32,934 bases of DNA from NCBI RefSeq assembly GCF_003049505.1, contig NZ_PYWN01000018.1:1-32934 (forward strand). Direction: 5' to 3'. A model generated the notes under the pieces. The model saw only the letters and a list, made by a program, of their open reading frames with translations, was not told where the DNA came from and searched no databases. Within the stretch, counting starts at the first letter, position 1, and each line of letters opens with the position of its first letter. This DNA comes from Metasolibacillus meyeri. Its GTDB lineage: Bacteria > Bacillota > Bacilli > Bacillales_A > Planococcaceae. Both the position numbers and the translations under genes were made by a program. This document shows positions 23,015 to 31,474 of the stretch, one piece after another.

Positions 23015-23941
23015 TTACTTTTTCAATTTCTCTAACATATCGCTAGTCATTGAAGCAAGGTCGTACTTCGCATTGAAGCCCCACTCCGCTTTGGCAGCTG
23101 ATGAATCAATCGCATTCGGCCAGCTATCTGCAATCGCTTGACGCACAGGATCTACAGCATACTCAACTGTAAAGTTCGGAATATGCTTTTTAATTTCCGC
23201 TGCAATTTGTGAAGGCTCAAAGCTCATTGCTGAAATATTGAACGCATTACGATGCACTAACTTCGAGCCATCTGCCTCCATTAAGTCAACAATTGCCTGC
23301 AATGCGTCAGGCATATACATCATATCCATATATGTGCCTTCTGCGATATAAGATGTATATTTCCCATCTTCAATCGCTTTATAGTAGATATCAACTGCAT
23401 AATCTGTCGTTCCCCCACCTGGTGGCGTTGCATAAGAAATTAAGCCTGGGAAGCGAACACCGCGCGTATCTACGCCAAATCTTGTGAAATAATAATCACA
23501 TAGCAATTCCCCTGCTACTTTGTTGACACCATACATCGTTGTTGGACGCTGTAACGTATCCTGCGGCGTGTTATCCTTTGGTGTAGATGGACCGAATGCC
23601 CCAATCGAGCTCGGCGTGAAAAATTGTAAACTCAGCTCACGTGATACTTCTAATGCGTTCATCAAGCCACCCATATTTAAATTCCATGCAAAAAGAGGAT
23701 TCTTTTCAGCAGTTGCTGACAATAATGCAGCCATATGAATCATCGTATCTGCCTCAAAATCCTTCGCAAGCTCATGCATTCGCTTGCCATCTGTTACATC
23801 TAATATTTCAAATGGACCATCTTGCTGTGCTGTGCGAATATCTGTTGCTAAAACTGCATCATTTCCATAAATTGTACGTAATTTCCCTACTAACTCTGAA
23901 CCAATTTGACCAAGTGCACCCGTCACAATAATTTTTTTCAT
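23015..23941 (-). CDS. tdh: L-threonine 3-dehydrogenase, short-chain (epimerase-like) type
   Basis: An NAD-dependent enzyme of the UDP-galactose-epimerase-like superfamily that oxidises threonine to 2-amino-3-oxobutanoate. Rossmann motif [12 protein letters not shown] at the N-terminus, [14 protein letters not shown], the catalytic YGVNKVAGE (YxxxK), [20 protein letters not shown] and [14 protein letters not shown] are all typical of this Tdh type. Length is 308 aa. The ATG at 23941 is eight bases from ggagg. The usual partner kbl (2-amino-3-ketobutyrate ligase) is not adjacent, so the product may be handled by a distant gene or decay to aminoacetone. Confidence 0.88.
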   Translation of the reverse strand: MKKIIVTGALGQIGSELVGKLRTIYGNDAVLATDIRTAQQDGPFEILDVTDGKRMHELAKDFEADTMIHMAALLSATAEKNPLFAWNLNMGGLMNALEVSRELSLQFFTPSSIGAFGPSTPKDNTPQDTLQRPTTMYGVNKVAGELLCDYYFTRFGVDTRGVRFPGLISYATPPGGGTTDYAVDIYYKAIEDGKYTSYIAEGTYMDMMYMPDALQAIVDLMEADGSKLVHRNAFNISAMSFEPSQIAAEIKKHIPNFTVEYAVDPVRQAIADSWPNAIDSSAAKAEWGFNAKYDLASMTSDMLEKLKK

Positions 23942-24075
23942 TCCCGTACCCTCCTGTGGTGTTATACATTTGTACACTGTAAAAATACACGTAAACCCTG
24001 CAATAAAGCGCTTTGTTTGTCCTTTTATTGAGATTAATTATAAAATGTTCTTTTCAAAAAGACAATCATAATTTT

Positions 24076-24109
24076 AGTGCCAGGCACACACACAATTCTC
24101 ACACAATTT
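24076..24109 (+). repeat. 34-nt dispersed repeat, copy 2
   Basis: It matches the reverse complement of 112-145 at 33 of 34 positions. It contains the perfect 11-nt palindrome GTGCCAGGCAC (24077-24087) followed by CACACACAATTCTCACAC. It lies in the tdh-mtnU gap, just past the mtnU terminator. Confidence 0.8.
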
Positions 24110-24142
24110 CCTTCATCATATATCATCTCTACATTTCCCTAT

Positions 24143-24175
24143 AAAAAAACTAACCAGAAATAATTTTCTGGCTAG
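24143..24175 (-). terminator. Terminator of mtnU
   Basis: An 11-bp stem with one G-U pair (24150-24160 with 24165-24175), loop of four, and seven T on the minus strand. The mtnU stop codon lies within the stem. Confidence 0.85.
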
Positions 24176-24963
24176 CTTTTCACTACTTCCTCATATAAAT
24201 TTGGTCTGCGGTCATCGTATACAGGGATGCGCGTACGTACTTCATCAACAATAGAGAAGTCAACATCGATAATCGCAAGTTCCTCATCGTCAGCGCCAGT
24301 CCACAGCACCTCGCCCCAAGGCTGAATGATCATCGATTGACCGTTGAAATTTTCTACTTTACGTGAAATTCGATTGACTGCGATGACAAAGCACTGGTTT
24401 TCAATCGCACGTGCTTGCAATAATGTTTTCCAATGATCGATACGCGGTGTCGGCCATTGCGCAGGTACGAATAGCACTTTTGCTCCTTGTAATGCATGTG
24501 AGCGCAGCCATTCTGGGAAACGAATATCGTAACAAATAACGCCCCCTGCTTCAATATCCCCTAGAGTAAATCGGTTCATCTGGTCTCCTGCTTGTAAATA
24601 TAAATGCTCGTCCATTAGGCGGAATAAATGCACTTTACTATATTCACCAACCAGCTCCCCTTCTTTATTAAAGGTATACATTGTGTTGAAAAATTCCTCG
24701 CCAACGCGAATTGCTACTGAACCTCCAACGATATGGACAGCTAACTCTTGTGCAAGCTTACTTAAAAACGCTTTCGTGCGTTCACCGTTTTCATCTGCTA
24801 GTTCTGACAATTTTTCAAGTGCGTACCCTGTATTCCACATTTCCGGTAGTACGATAATTTCAGCGCCACCTTGTGCAGCTTTGCGAATAAATTGTTCTGC
24901 TCGTTCAAAATTTTCATCCACTTTGCCAAAGCGAACATTTAATTGAATACATCCGATTTTCAT
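24172..24963 (-). CDS. mtnU: Omega-amidase-like carbon-nitrogen hydrolase MtnU
   Basis: A nitrilase-superfamily amidase expected to hydrolyse 2-oxoglutaramate (or the related product) made by the MtnE transaminase. The Glu-Lys-Cys triad is visible: VLPEMWNTGY (Glu41), GEYSKVHLF (Lys110) and GGVICYDIRFPEW (Cys144). Length is 263 aa. The ATG at 24963 follows aggaag at normal spacing. It is divergent from mtnE, 78 bases away, so the two share a promoter region. The pairing with mtnE supports the specific call over a generic hydrolase. Confidence 0.9.
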   Translation of the reverse strand: MKIGCIQLNVRFGKVDENFERAEQFIRKAAQGGAEIIVLPEMWNTGYALEKLSELADENGERTKAFLSKLAQELAVHIVGGSVAIRVGEEFFNTMYTFNKEGELVGEYSKVHLFRLMDEHLYLQAGDQMNRFTLGDIEAGGVICYDIRFPEWLRSHALQGAKVLFVPAQWPTPRIDHWKTLLQARAIENQCFVIAVNRISRKVENFNGQSMIIQPWGEVLWTGADDEELAIIDVDFSIVDEVRTRIPVYDDRRPNLYEEVVKS

Positions 24964-25041
24964 AGTTTCACTTCCTATATAGACATTTTTTCAAAAAAGA
25001 CTTACCATATTTTTATTATATTCAGAAAACGAGGGGATTGC

Positions 25042-26211
25042 ATGGAATTTTCAAAAAAGCTACAACAACTACCATCTCAATTTTTTGCTTCACTCGCACA
25101 AAAGGTCAATACAGCCATTGCTGAAGGACGCGATATTATTAATTTAGGACAAGGTAATCCTGACCAGCCGACACCATCACATATTATCGAAGCATTGCAA
25201 GAAGCTGCGGAAAATCCGTTAACACATAAGTATCCACCATTTCGCGGAATTACAGAGCTACGCGAGGCAGCCGCCGCCTTTTATATGCGCGAATATGGTG
25301 TTACGATTGATCCACAAACAGAGGTCGCAATCGTTGGTGGAACGAAAATTGGACTGGTTGAACTGCCACTTGCCATAATGAATCCCGGTGATATGATGTT
25401 GCTGCCTGATCCTGGCTATCCTGATTATTTGTCAGGTGTCGCGCTTGCTGATGTGCAATTTGCTACGATGCCGTTACTACCAGAAAATAAATTTTTACCT
25501 GATTACGACGCATTGAGTGAGGATATTAAAGAGCAGGCAAAGCTTCTTTATATTAACTATCCTAACAATCCAACAGGAGCGATAGCAACTTATGACTTCT
25601 TTAAAGAAACTGTTGCATTTGCGAAAAAGCATCATATTGCTGTCGCACATGATTTTGCCTATGGTGCAATTGGCTTTGATGGCAAGAAGCCGATTAGCTT
25701 TTTACAGGTAGAGGGAGCAAAGGATGTTGGCATCGAATTTTATACATTGTCGAAAACATTCAATATGGCGGGCTGGCGTGTCGGCTTCGCTGTAGGTAAT
25801 GCGAAAATGATCGAAGCAATTCAATTGCTACAAGATCATTTGTTTTGTAGCTTATTCCCAGCAGTTCAGCATGCCGCAGCACATGCACTAAGCACTGAGC
25901 AAAATGCTGTTGAACAATTGCGCGCTACTTATGAAAGCAGACGAAATGTATTAGTTGAGGAAGCAGCGAAAATTGGCTGGCAAGTGAAAGCACCAGCTGG
26001 CTCATTTTTTGCATGGCTACCTGTGCCACAAAATTATACAAGCGAGCAGTTTACTGATTTATTGCTAAACAAAGCTGATGTTGCTGTTGCAAATGGAAAG
26101 GGTTTTGGGGAATTCGGGGAAGGCTATGTACGTGTCGGTCTACTCGTCAGTGAGGAAAGGCTTCGCGAGGCGATGCAGCGAATTGCTGCATTAGGCATTT
26201 TTCATAAGTGA
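25042..26211 (+). CDS. mtnE: Methionine-salvage aminotransferase MtnE (YkrV type)
   Basis: A PLP aminotransferase that converts 2-oxo-4-methylthiobutyrate to methionine in the methionine salvage pathway, usually with glutamine as amino donor. It is very similar to B. subtilis YkrV: NLGQGNPDQPTP, HKYPPFRG, PDPGYPDYLSGVALA, NYPNNPTGA, and the PLP lysine in YTLSKTFNMAGWRVGFAVGN (Lys238). Length (389 aa) is normal. The ATG at 25042 follows gagggg at good spacing; a longer opening upstream overlaps the mtnU start and lacks a site. There is no room for a SAM riboswitch in the 78-nt divergent gap. The rest of the salvage pathway is not in the window. Confidence 0.93.
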   Translation: MEFSKKLQQLPSQFFASLAQKVNTAIAEGRDIINLGQGNPDQPTPSHIIEALQEAAENPLTHKYPPFRGITELREAAAAFYMREYGVTIDPQTEVAIVGGTKIGLVELPLAIMNPGDMMLLPDPGYPDYLSGVALADVQFATMPLLPENKFLPDYDALSEDIKEQAKLLYINYPNNPTGAIATYDFFKETVAFAKKHHIAVAHDFAYGAIGFDGKKPISFLQVEGAKDVGIEFYTLSKTFNMAGWRVGFAVGNAKMIEAIQLLQDHLFCSLFPAVQHAAAHALSTEQNAVEQLRATYESRRNVLVEEAAKIGWQVKAPAGSFFAWLPVPQNYTSEQFTDLLLNKADVAVANGKGFGEFGEGYVRVGLLVSEERLREAMQRIAALGIFHK

Positions 26212-26260
26212 GCTTTCTATTCATAGGGATTCAATGAACACATGATGTTGAAGTTTGGTT

Positions 26261-26344
26261 GAGCGAATTTGCTTGTCTTGTGGGCGAAATTCCATGTTTA
26301 ACGGGCGAAAATGGGCATCTTGCGGGCGAATCATTACTTTTATA
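26261..26344. repeat. 21-bp tandem array 3 (four units)
   Basis: GAGCGAA or GGGCGAA starts at 26261, 26282, 26303 and 26324, an exact 21-nt period; units 1 and 3 also share TCTTG. Unit 2 contains ATTCCATGTTT, the core of array 2. It lies 49 bases after mtnE and before the hairpin at 26396. Confidence 0.9.
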
Positions 26345-26395
26345 CCAAAGAATTTAAAAGCACTCGCTTCATATAGCTTTTCTTCTAGTTAATAC

Positions 26396-26421
26396 AGGGC
26401 TGTTCGCAAATGAACAGCCCT
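26396..26421. terminator. Hairpin between mtnE and the exopolysaccharide operon
   Basis: Perfect 10-bp stem agggctgttc (26396-26405) / gaacagccct (26412-26421), loop of six. CCTTATTTT follows on the plus strand; it probably ends mtnE and perhaps the convergent operon as well. Confidence 0.65.
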
Positions 26422-26429
26422 CCTTATTT

Positions 26430-28175
26430 TCAAAAGTTTTCAATAAAAAAATCTACCAAACCATTAAACCATGTAGACATATTATGCTCTACCTTTGCTA
26501 TTTCCGTATATTGATTTGAGAAAATAACTTCATCTGCTTCATCAGTTATTTTAATATTCTCCACGATGGTATCATATATATCATCCATGTATTGCTCATG
26601 TGCCGTATCCTTTTTAGAATAGGCTGCGCCAAAGCCAATCTGTGCTCCTTGGCTAACATCGTTCATCGCAATTGTTGTCGTAAGTTCTTTATCAACTGTT
26701 AAGTGTAACTCGTTTGTTCCCACTTGTAGCGCGAAATGACGGCGGTTTTTTAAATTGCGGGGATACTCTTCTTCATCAATGCGGGAGCCTTGCTGTGTAT
26801 CATAATAGGAGTACACGGTCGCCTTGTTAAAGGCATAATCCTCACCGCTCCACTCTATTTCCTCCAACGTATGTCGCTCTAATTCAGCCTCTTTTTGATT
26901 CAGCTGCTTTTCTAAAATAACAACTTCATTATCCTTTAACATGATGCGCATATAACTTTCATCAGCAGCTTTCACATAAAGTGATTGCTCACCGACAACG
27001 TTACCGTAAAAGTCAAACTCAAGCTGGTATGCCGTCGGTAGCTTTTGCTTTAAAAATAATGTTGCCTGTGCTGAAGGCTCTGATGTTAAAATGAGCTCAT
27101 TATTTAAAAATTCTGCTGCACCATTTGCTAAAGTCCACTCCTTTGCAAGCTCCTTGTCACCGATAGCAAACTCAACACGCTGCTTGCTCGATTGTTGAAT
27201 TTTCATCATCAAATGGTTCGTCGGCCAATATGGTGAAACTTGTAATCTACTCAAATTATAAATATCCGCATCTGCTTCATTGTAGGCATCTCGCTCTAAA
27301 TTGAAATGCATTTTGTATAGCTCTTTAATATGCTTATCGTTGACCTTTTCAACGAGTGCATCCATATTGTTATAAAGCGCGTTTGCATGCATAATCGCAT
27401 AAGCCTTTGGCACTTCACCGAGCGATTCTGTATAAATATCACGCATGAATTCATAATCCTCTGTAATGCGTTTTTCCAATTCAGCTCGTGTTTCAGTCGG
27501 AATCATATATTCATCACGAATGAAATCCATTAAATAATGATTATAGTATTCAATCATCATTTTGTCTGGTACATCGTTTTCATCAATGACGCCTAGTGAC
27601 TGCCCTTCATCATTAAAGACATTAATATATGTTAGTCGATAGCCGTTTGAGCCTAACTCCCAGTAACCGCTATTTTCCATCAGTTTCAAATGATTCGGCT
27701 TTAAAAACTTTGTATCTTTCGTATCCATTTTATTGGCATACGTGTACATCGTCGCACGATAGTTTAGCTTTTCCAATATTTTTTGTGAGAAGATGCTAGA
27801 ATCTGTGCGCCCATCCTCAAATGATAAATATAATGCTTTCTCAGGTAACGGCTTGCCTTCCTCATAAAAATCAATAATGTCCTGTTGAGAGATGGTTGTA
27901 TAACCTTGCTTTGCTAATAATGTTAATTGCTTTGCCAACTCCGCTTTCGAGACATATTTCGGTGATTCTCCGCGACTTACACCAAAATAGGATAAGGCGA
28001 TAAATCCGGCTTCATTCGATGTTGCTAAAGCCGTCTCCTCAAATTTATTGAGCAAAAAGACAGCACGTATTAAAATAATCGCAAGAAAAGCGACAATCAC
28101 CGCCTGAATAACCGTTCGAATGACCTTCTTACGCTCTTTCGATTTTTGATTTAATGCGACGCCCTTTTTACTCAT
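26430..28175 (-). CDS. Membrane-anchored degenerate polysaccharide-deacetylase-like protein
   Basis: A 581-aa protein: basic N-terminus, one membrane helix about residues 20-42, then an extracytoplasmic NodB-like region. The metal/catalytic signature TFDDG appears as SFEDG (residues 118-122), so the base Asp is Glu, and the segment where GSHxxxH is expected reads GSNGYRLTY (175-183), with the metal histidines gone. Catalysis by the usual mechanism is therefore unlikely. The C-terminal third (about 340-560) is beta-rich and may bind carbohydrate; I cannot name it. Its ATG overlaps the GT2 stop (ATGA), so it is the last gene of the operon. A structural or polymer-export role, as for accessory deacetylase-like proteins, is inference. 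Confidence 0.65.
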   Translation of the reverse strand: MSKKGVALNQKSKERKKVIRTVIQAVIVAFLAIILIRAVFLLNKFEETALATSNEAGFIALSYFGVSRGESPKYVSKAELAKQLTLLAKQGYTTISQQDIIDFYEEGKPLPEKALYLSFEDGRTDSSIFSQKILEKLNYRATMYTYANKMDTKDTKFLKPNHLKLMENSGYWELGSNGYRLTYINVFNDEGQSLGVIDENDVPDKMMIEYYNHYLMDFIRDEYMIPTETRAELEKRITEDYEFMRDIYTESLGEVPKAYAIMHANALYNNMDALVEKVNDKHIKELYKMHFNLERDAYNEADADIYNLSRLQVSPYWPTNHLMMKIQQSSKQRVEFAIGDKELAKEWTLANGAAEFLNNELILTSEPSAQATLFLKQKLPTAYQLEFDFYGNVVGEQSLYVKAADESYMRIMLKDNEVVILEKQLNQKEAELERHTLEEIEWSGEDYAFNKATVYSYYDTQQGSRIDEEEYPRNLKNRRHFALQVGTNELHLTVDKELTTTIAMNDVSQGAQIGFGAAYSKKDTAHEQYMDDIYDTIVENIKITDEADEVIFSNQYTEIAKVEHNMSTWFNGLVDFFIENF

Positions 28176-30010
28176 TTCTTCTCACCTCCATTCCTCCATT
28201 TCCATTTCTCCTTGCGCCGAGCCTTTCTTTCCAACTTCTTTTCACGTTCTAATATATCTTGTGGTGTTTCTCTCGTCCCCCATGTAGATTTCCAGAAAGT
28301 GACCCACGCCACAGGCATTTGCCATAGCAACACAAACTCATAAAATAGCACAAATATAAAGCCAAATGACCATAGCTTACTTCTTCTAAAATAAAGATGT
28401 GCTAAGCTCATTAACATAGCCATTAACAATAAACCGATTAAAAATGTTCGAGGAAAAATGCCTTGTGTAATCGGCACCCACAATAAATTGTAAACAACGA
28501 CAACAGGGGCAGCAATTGGTACGATTAAACCGATAATGAAGAAGAGGAACATAAATGGTTCCTTTGTCCACATAAATGTAAGTGCACGTAAAGATTCCCT
28601 AAGCCAGGAGCGTTTCCAGCGCATTTGCTGTGATAAAAATGATTGCGTATCGGATGGTACAATTGTTGAACACACTGCATTATCTTGATACGTCGTGCGA
28701 TGTGTTTTTAAAATGTAGTTTGTCATACTGCGATCATCACCAAATGTTGCAGGTTGACCGAGAAATTTTTGATTTAGCCAGGCTTCTCCGTTTTGTAAAA
28801 CAAGCTCTTTGCGGTAACAAGCAAGTGGACCAGAAAGACATGTAACTGCATCAAACCATGACTCAGCCGCCTTCATAATACGAAATGCGATATAATAACG
28901 AACCGTCTGTAACTTCGTTAATGCATTCGTAAACTTATTTTCCACTTCAGTGCGCCCTGCTACCCCACCCATTTTCTCATCTTGAAAAGGCTGCACTAAG
29001 TTACGAATCGCATTCGGCTCTAAAAAACTATCGGAATCCACAAAGACAACTAAATCATACTTTGCCCTATGCACACCTGCCATGAGCGCCTCTCGTTTGC
29101 CACCGTTTTGTGGTAATTGATAAACGGTTAAACGCTCCTTCGTTTTAAAACGCTCTCCCTCTTGGTGAAGGAGTTCTACTGTTTCTTCAGCTCTAAGCTT
29201 CGTACTATCTGTGGAGCAATCATCGACAACAATTACCTCTAATTTATCAACTGGATAATATTGATTCATGCAACTTAAAATTGTTCGTTGAATCCATTTC
29301 TCCTCATTAAACACTGGAATAATAATTGAAACAGCAGGTTCATATTCAGGATTTATACGCAAATTTCGATAAAACATACCAAACATATAGCGACTTAGCA
29401 AAAACGCTGCTGCAATTAAACTATATAAATATAAAGATTTATTAAATTTAAAATAAATGACACTCTCTGCCCGCATAAGCATAACTGTTAATGTGGCAAG
29501 CAATAATACAAGACTTGCTACAAAAATGGATAGACCCCAGCGCTTTTTCTTCATATATTCATTTAACGACTGCAAAAACTCACATGCATAATAATAGCGC
29601 GTTTCCCCATCTATCTCTTTTGTAAATGCGCGAATGAGTTTCCCCTTCAGCTTGACATTTGCCTCATATCCTTCTGGCATTGCACCTCCCGGAATTTTAA
29701 AGGCTAATGTAATCATTTCATCCGTGTCAAAAGCATCCGCCGTATTTGAATAAAGCAATATACCTGTGACTGAAATATCTTCAGAATAAAACGTTACGGT
29801 AGCCTTTCGTTTTATAAATGATTGCGAAACTTTTACTGGCATCTTCGTAATATAACGTAAGCTTAATGACTGCAAGCGAAATAGTTCATTAACATCTGTA
29901 ATATCCACCTCGGATTGCTGGTAGTTAGCCCCTCGTCGATCTACTAATCTACGCATATTTTCTGGATCAGGAATATTTGATAAAATGCGCCGATCTGGTC
30001 GCTTTGCCAT
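28172..30010 (-). CDS. Processive GT2 polysaccharide synthase with N-terminal PilZ domain
   Basis: A 612-aa membrane glycosyltransferase. Residues about 50-150 form a PilZ-like domain: DISVTG (78-83) fits the (D/N)xSxxG motif, but the RxxxR arm reads RYITK (52-56), with Lys for the second Arg. Helices at about 161-180 and 192-212 precede the GT-A domain: PVFNEEKW, VVDDCSTDST (Asp263/264), FVDSDS (325-328), TFGDDR (422-427) and QQMRWKRSW (461-469), the QxxRW motif of processive synthases such as hyaluronan, chitin and cellulose synthases. More helices follow, with a basic C-terminus. The ATG at 30010 follows aaagga; earlier in-frame starts overlap the preceding gene. The product sugar is unknown; control by c-di-GMP is inferred from the PilZ domain. 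Confidence 0.85.
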   Translation of the reverse strand: MAKRPDRRILSNIPDPENMRRLVDRRGANYQQSEVDITDVNELFRLQSLSLRYITKMPVKVSQSFIKRKATVTFYSEDISVTGILLYSNTADAFDTDEMITLAFKIPGGAMPEGYEANVKLKGKLIRAFTKEIDGETRYYYACEFLQSLNEYMKKKRWGLSIFVASLVLLLATLTVMLMRAESVIYFKFNKSLYLYSLIAAAFLLSRYMFGMFYRNLRINPEYEPAVSIIIPVFNEEKWIQRTILSCMNQYYPVDKLEVIVVDDCSTDSTKLRAEETVELLHQEGERFKTKERLTVYQLPQNGGKREALMAGVHRAKYDLVVFVDSDSFLEPNAIRNLVQPFQDEKMGGVAGRTEVENKFTNALTKLQTVRYYIAFRIMKAAESWFDAVTCLSGPLACYRKELVLQNGEAWLNQKFLGQPATFGDDRSMTNYILKTHRTTYQDNAVCSTIVPSDTQSFLSQQMRWKRSWLRESLRALTFMWTKEPFMFLFFIIGLIVPIAAPVVVVYNLLWVPITQGIFPRTFLIGLLLMAMLMSLAHLYFRRSKLWSFGFIFVLFYEFVLLWQMPVAWVTFWKSTWGTRETPQDILEREKKLERKARRKEKWKWRNGGEKK

Positions 30011-30032
30011 TAAAATTTCCTTTTCCATTTCA

Positions 30033-31463
30033 TCAATCCACACTTTCCTCAGAATGTTGTTCAATCCATGTAGAGAGCTTTTCAAATGTATAGCCTTGCT
30101 GCTGTAATTGTTCAATGATTAAAGGTAAGGCTTCAACTGTTTCAGTTCCGTCCAATACGTGCATAACGATAATTTTCCCTGGCGCTACCCGCTCCATAAT
30201 TCGGTTATAAATGTCCTGTAGCGCGTAGTCAGTGTTCCAGTCGAACGATGCAATATCGTATAAAGCGATTGTTTTCATCCCTGTTGCCGCAACGACTTTT
30301 GCCGATTTTTCATCAATTACACCTTGCGCAGGTCTAAAATATAATAATGGTGATTCCTGCAAAGCGTATGTCAACGCATGATGTGTCTTTACAATATCCT
30401 CCTGTAACTCCTCTGGTGTCATTTCCGTAATATTTCGATGATAGTAAGAATGACTAGCCACCTCATGCCCTTCATCTAAAATCATTTTCGCTAAATGTGG
30501 GTCCTTTTCCACGCCACTTCCGATTAAAAAAAATGTGCTTTTAATATCGTACTGGCGCAACACATCTAATATTTCCTTCGTTCTTTCCTCACTTGCCCAA
30601 TCATCAAATGTTAAAGCAACTTCTTTCTTGGTTGTATTTTTACGGTAATAAATATGTGGCTCTGCATCTTCATAATTAGCATTCATTTGAATGGCGTCGT
30701 AGCCTTCTATTTCCTCTAATTTGCGTACAGTATATTGATTTTCCAGCACTTCTGACAATGTTGTTAGTTTATAGCTCTTTTCATTTGCTTTTCCTGCCAA
30801 TAACGAAATTGCTTCAATAACAGCGGGATTTATATAGGTGTTCAAATGAATAATAGCCCCACTACTCCAAAAACGTTCAATATAGGTGACAATTTCCTCC
30901 GCACTTTGCATGTTGCGATCTTGTGGATTAATAGAATATTCTACTACCGCTTTCAATCCTAACGTTGCTGCTGCTAAACGCATACTTTCCGTCGCATCTC
31001 CTGAACGACTACGTACATATTGCGGTGCATAACCTAAATGCTTCTCAAAAATTTGATTTGCTAAAAAAAATTCTTTATATGTTTGCTCATAATTTAACTC
31101 TGACATATCCGCAAATGTTAACGTGCCATTTTGCACCTCATGTCCATGTGCTAGTATCTTCTGTACAAGCTCTGGTTCTTGTGCTACCCGCATTCCCTCT
31201 ATAAAAAACGTGGCTTTCATTTGATGTGTGGCCAGTGCATCTAATAGTTTCATCATCGTGTCTTCATCTGCCAAACCATTGAATGTAAGTCCTAATTTTG
31301 GCTGCAGTGTATTGGATAGCCGAATCACATCGCTCAATGTTCCGTCCGATTCCTTCACTTCAATTGAGGGCGTTACTGCACGAATCGTTTCCTTCCCCTC
31401 ACTCGACTGACAAGCCACTAACAATAAAACAAGTAATATACTACAAAGTAGTAAGTTCCGCAT
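30033..31463 (-). CDS. Lipoprotein with two NodB (polysaccharide deacetylase) domains
   Basis: A 476-aa lipoprotein: signal peptide with lipobox LLVAC (Cys18). The first NodB domain (about residues 55-240) is degenerate: TFNG at 60-63 in place of TFDD, and GHEVQNGTLTF in place of the GHExxxH histidines. The second (about 280-475) is complete: TFDDW (285-289), HSYYH (338-342), FRPAQG, and the C-terminal IVMHVLD. Only the second should be a metal-dependent deacetylase, probably acting on N-acetylated polymer outside the membrane. Two adjacent ATGs follow aaggag; the second is used for spacing (first at 31466). It lies between the sugar dehydrogenase and the synthase in the operon. Confidence 0.88.
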   Translation of the reverse strand: MRNLLLCSILLVLLLVACQSSEGKETIRAVTPSIEVKESDGTLSDVIRLSNTLQPKLGLTFNGLADEDTMMKLLDALATHQMKATFFIEGMRVAQEPELVQKILAHGHEVQNGTLTFADMSELNYEQTYKEFFLANQIFEKHLGYAPQYVRSRSGDATESMRLAAATLGLKAVVEYSINPQDRNMQSAEEIVTYIERFWSSGAIIHLNTYINPAVIEAISLLAGKANEKSYKLTTLSEVLENQYTVRKLEEIEGYDAIQMNANYEDAEPHIYYRKNTTKKEVALTFDDWASEERTKEILDVLRQYDIKSTFFLIGSGVEKDPHLAKMILDEGHEVASHSYYHRNITEMTPEELQEDIVKTHHALTYALQESPLLYFRPAQGVIDEKSAKVVAATGMKTIALYDIASFDWNTDYALQDIYNRIMERVAPGKIIVMHVLDGTETVEALPLIIEQLQQQGYTFEKLSTWIEQHSEESVD

Positions 31464-31474
31464 CATAACGCTCC

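Noticed and set aside
24964-25041. SAM riboswitch upstream of mtnE
   Set aside because: The divergent gap is only 78 nt and contains none of the S-box conserved sequence.
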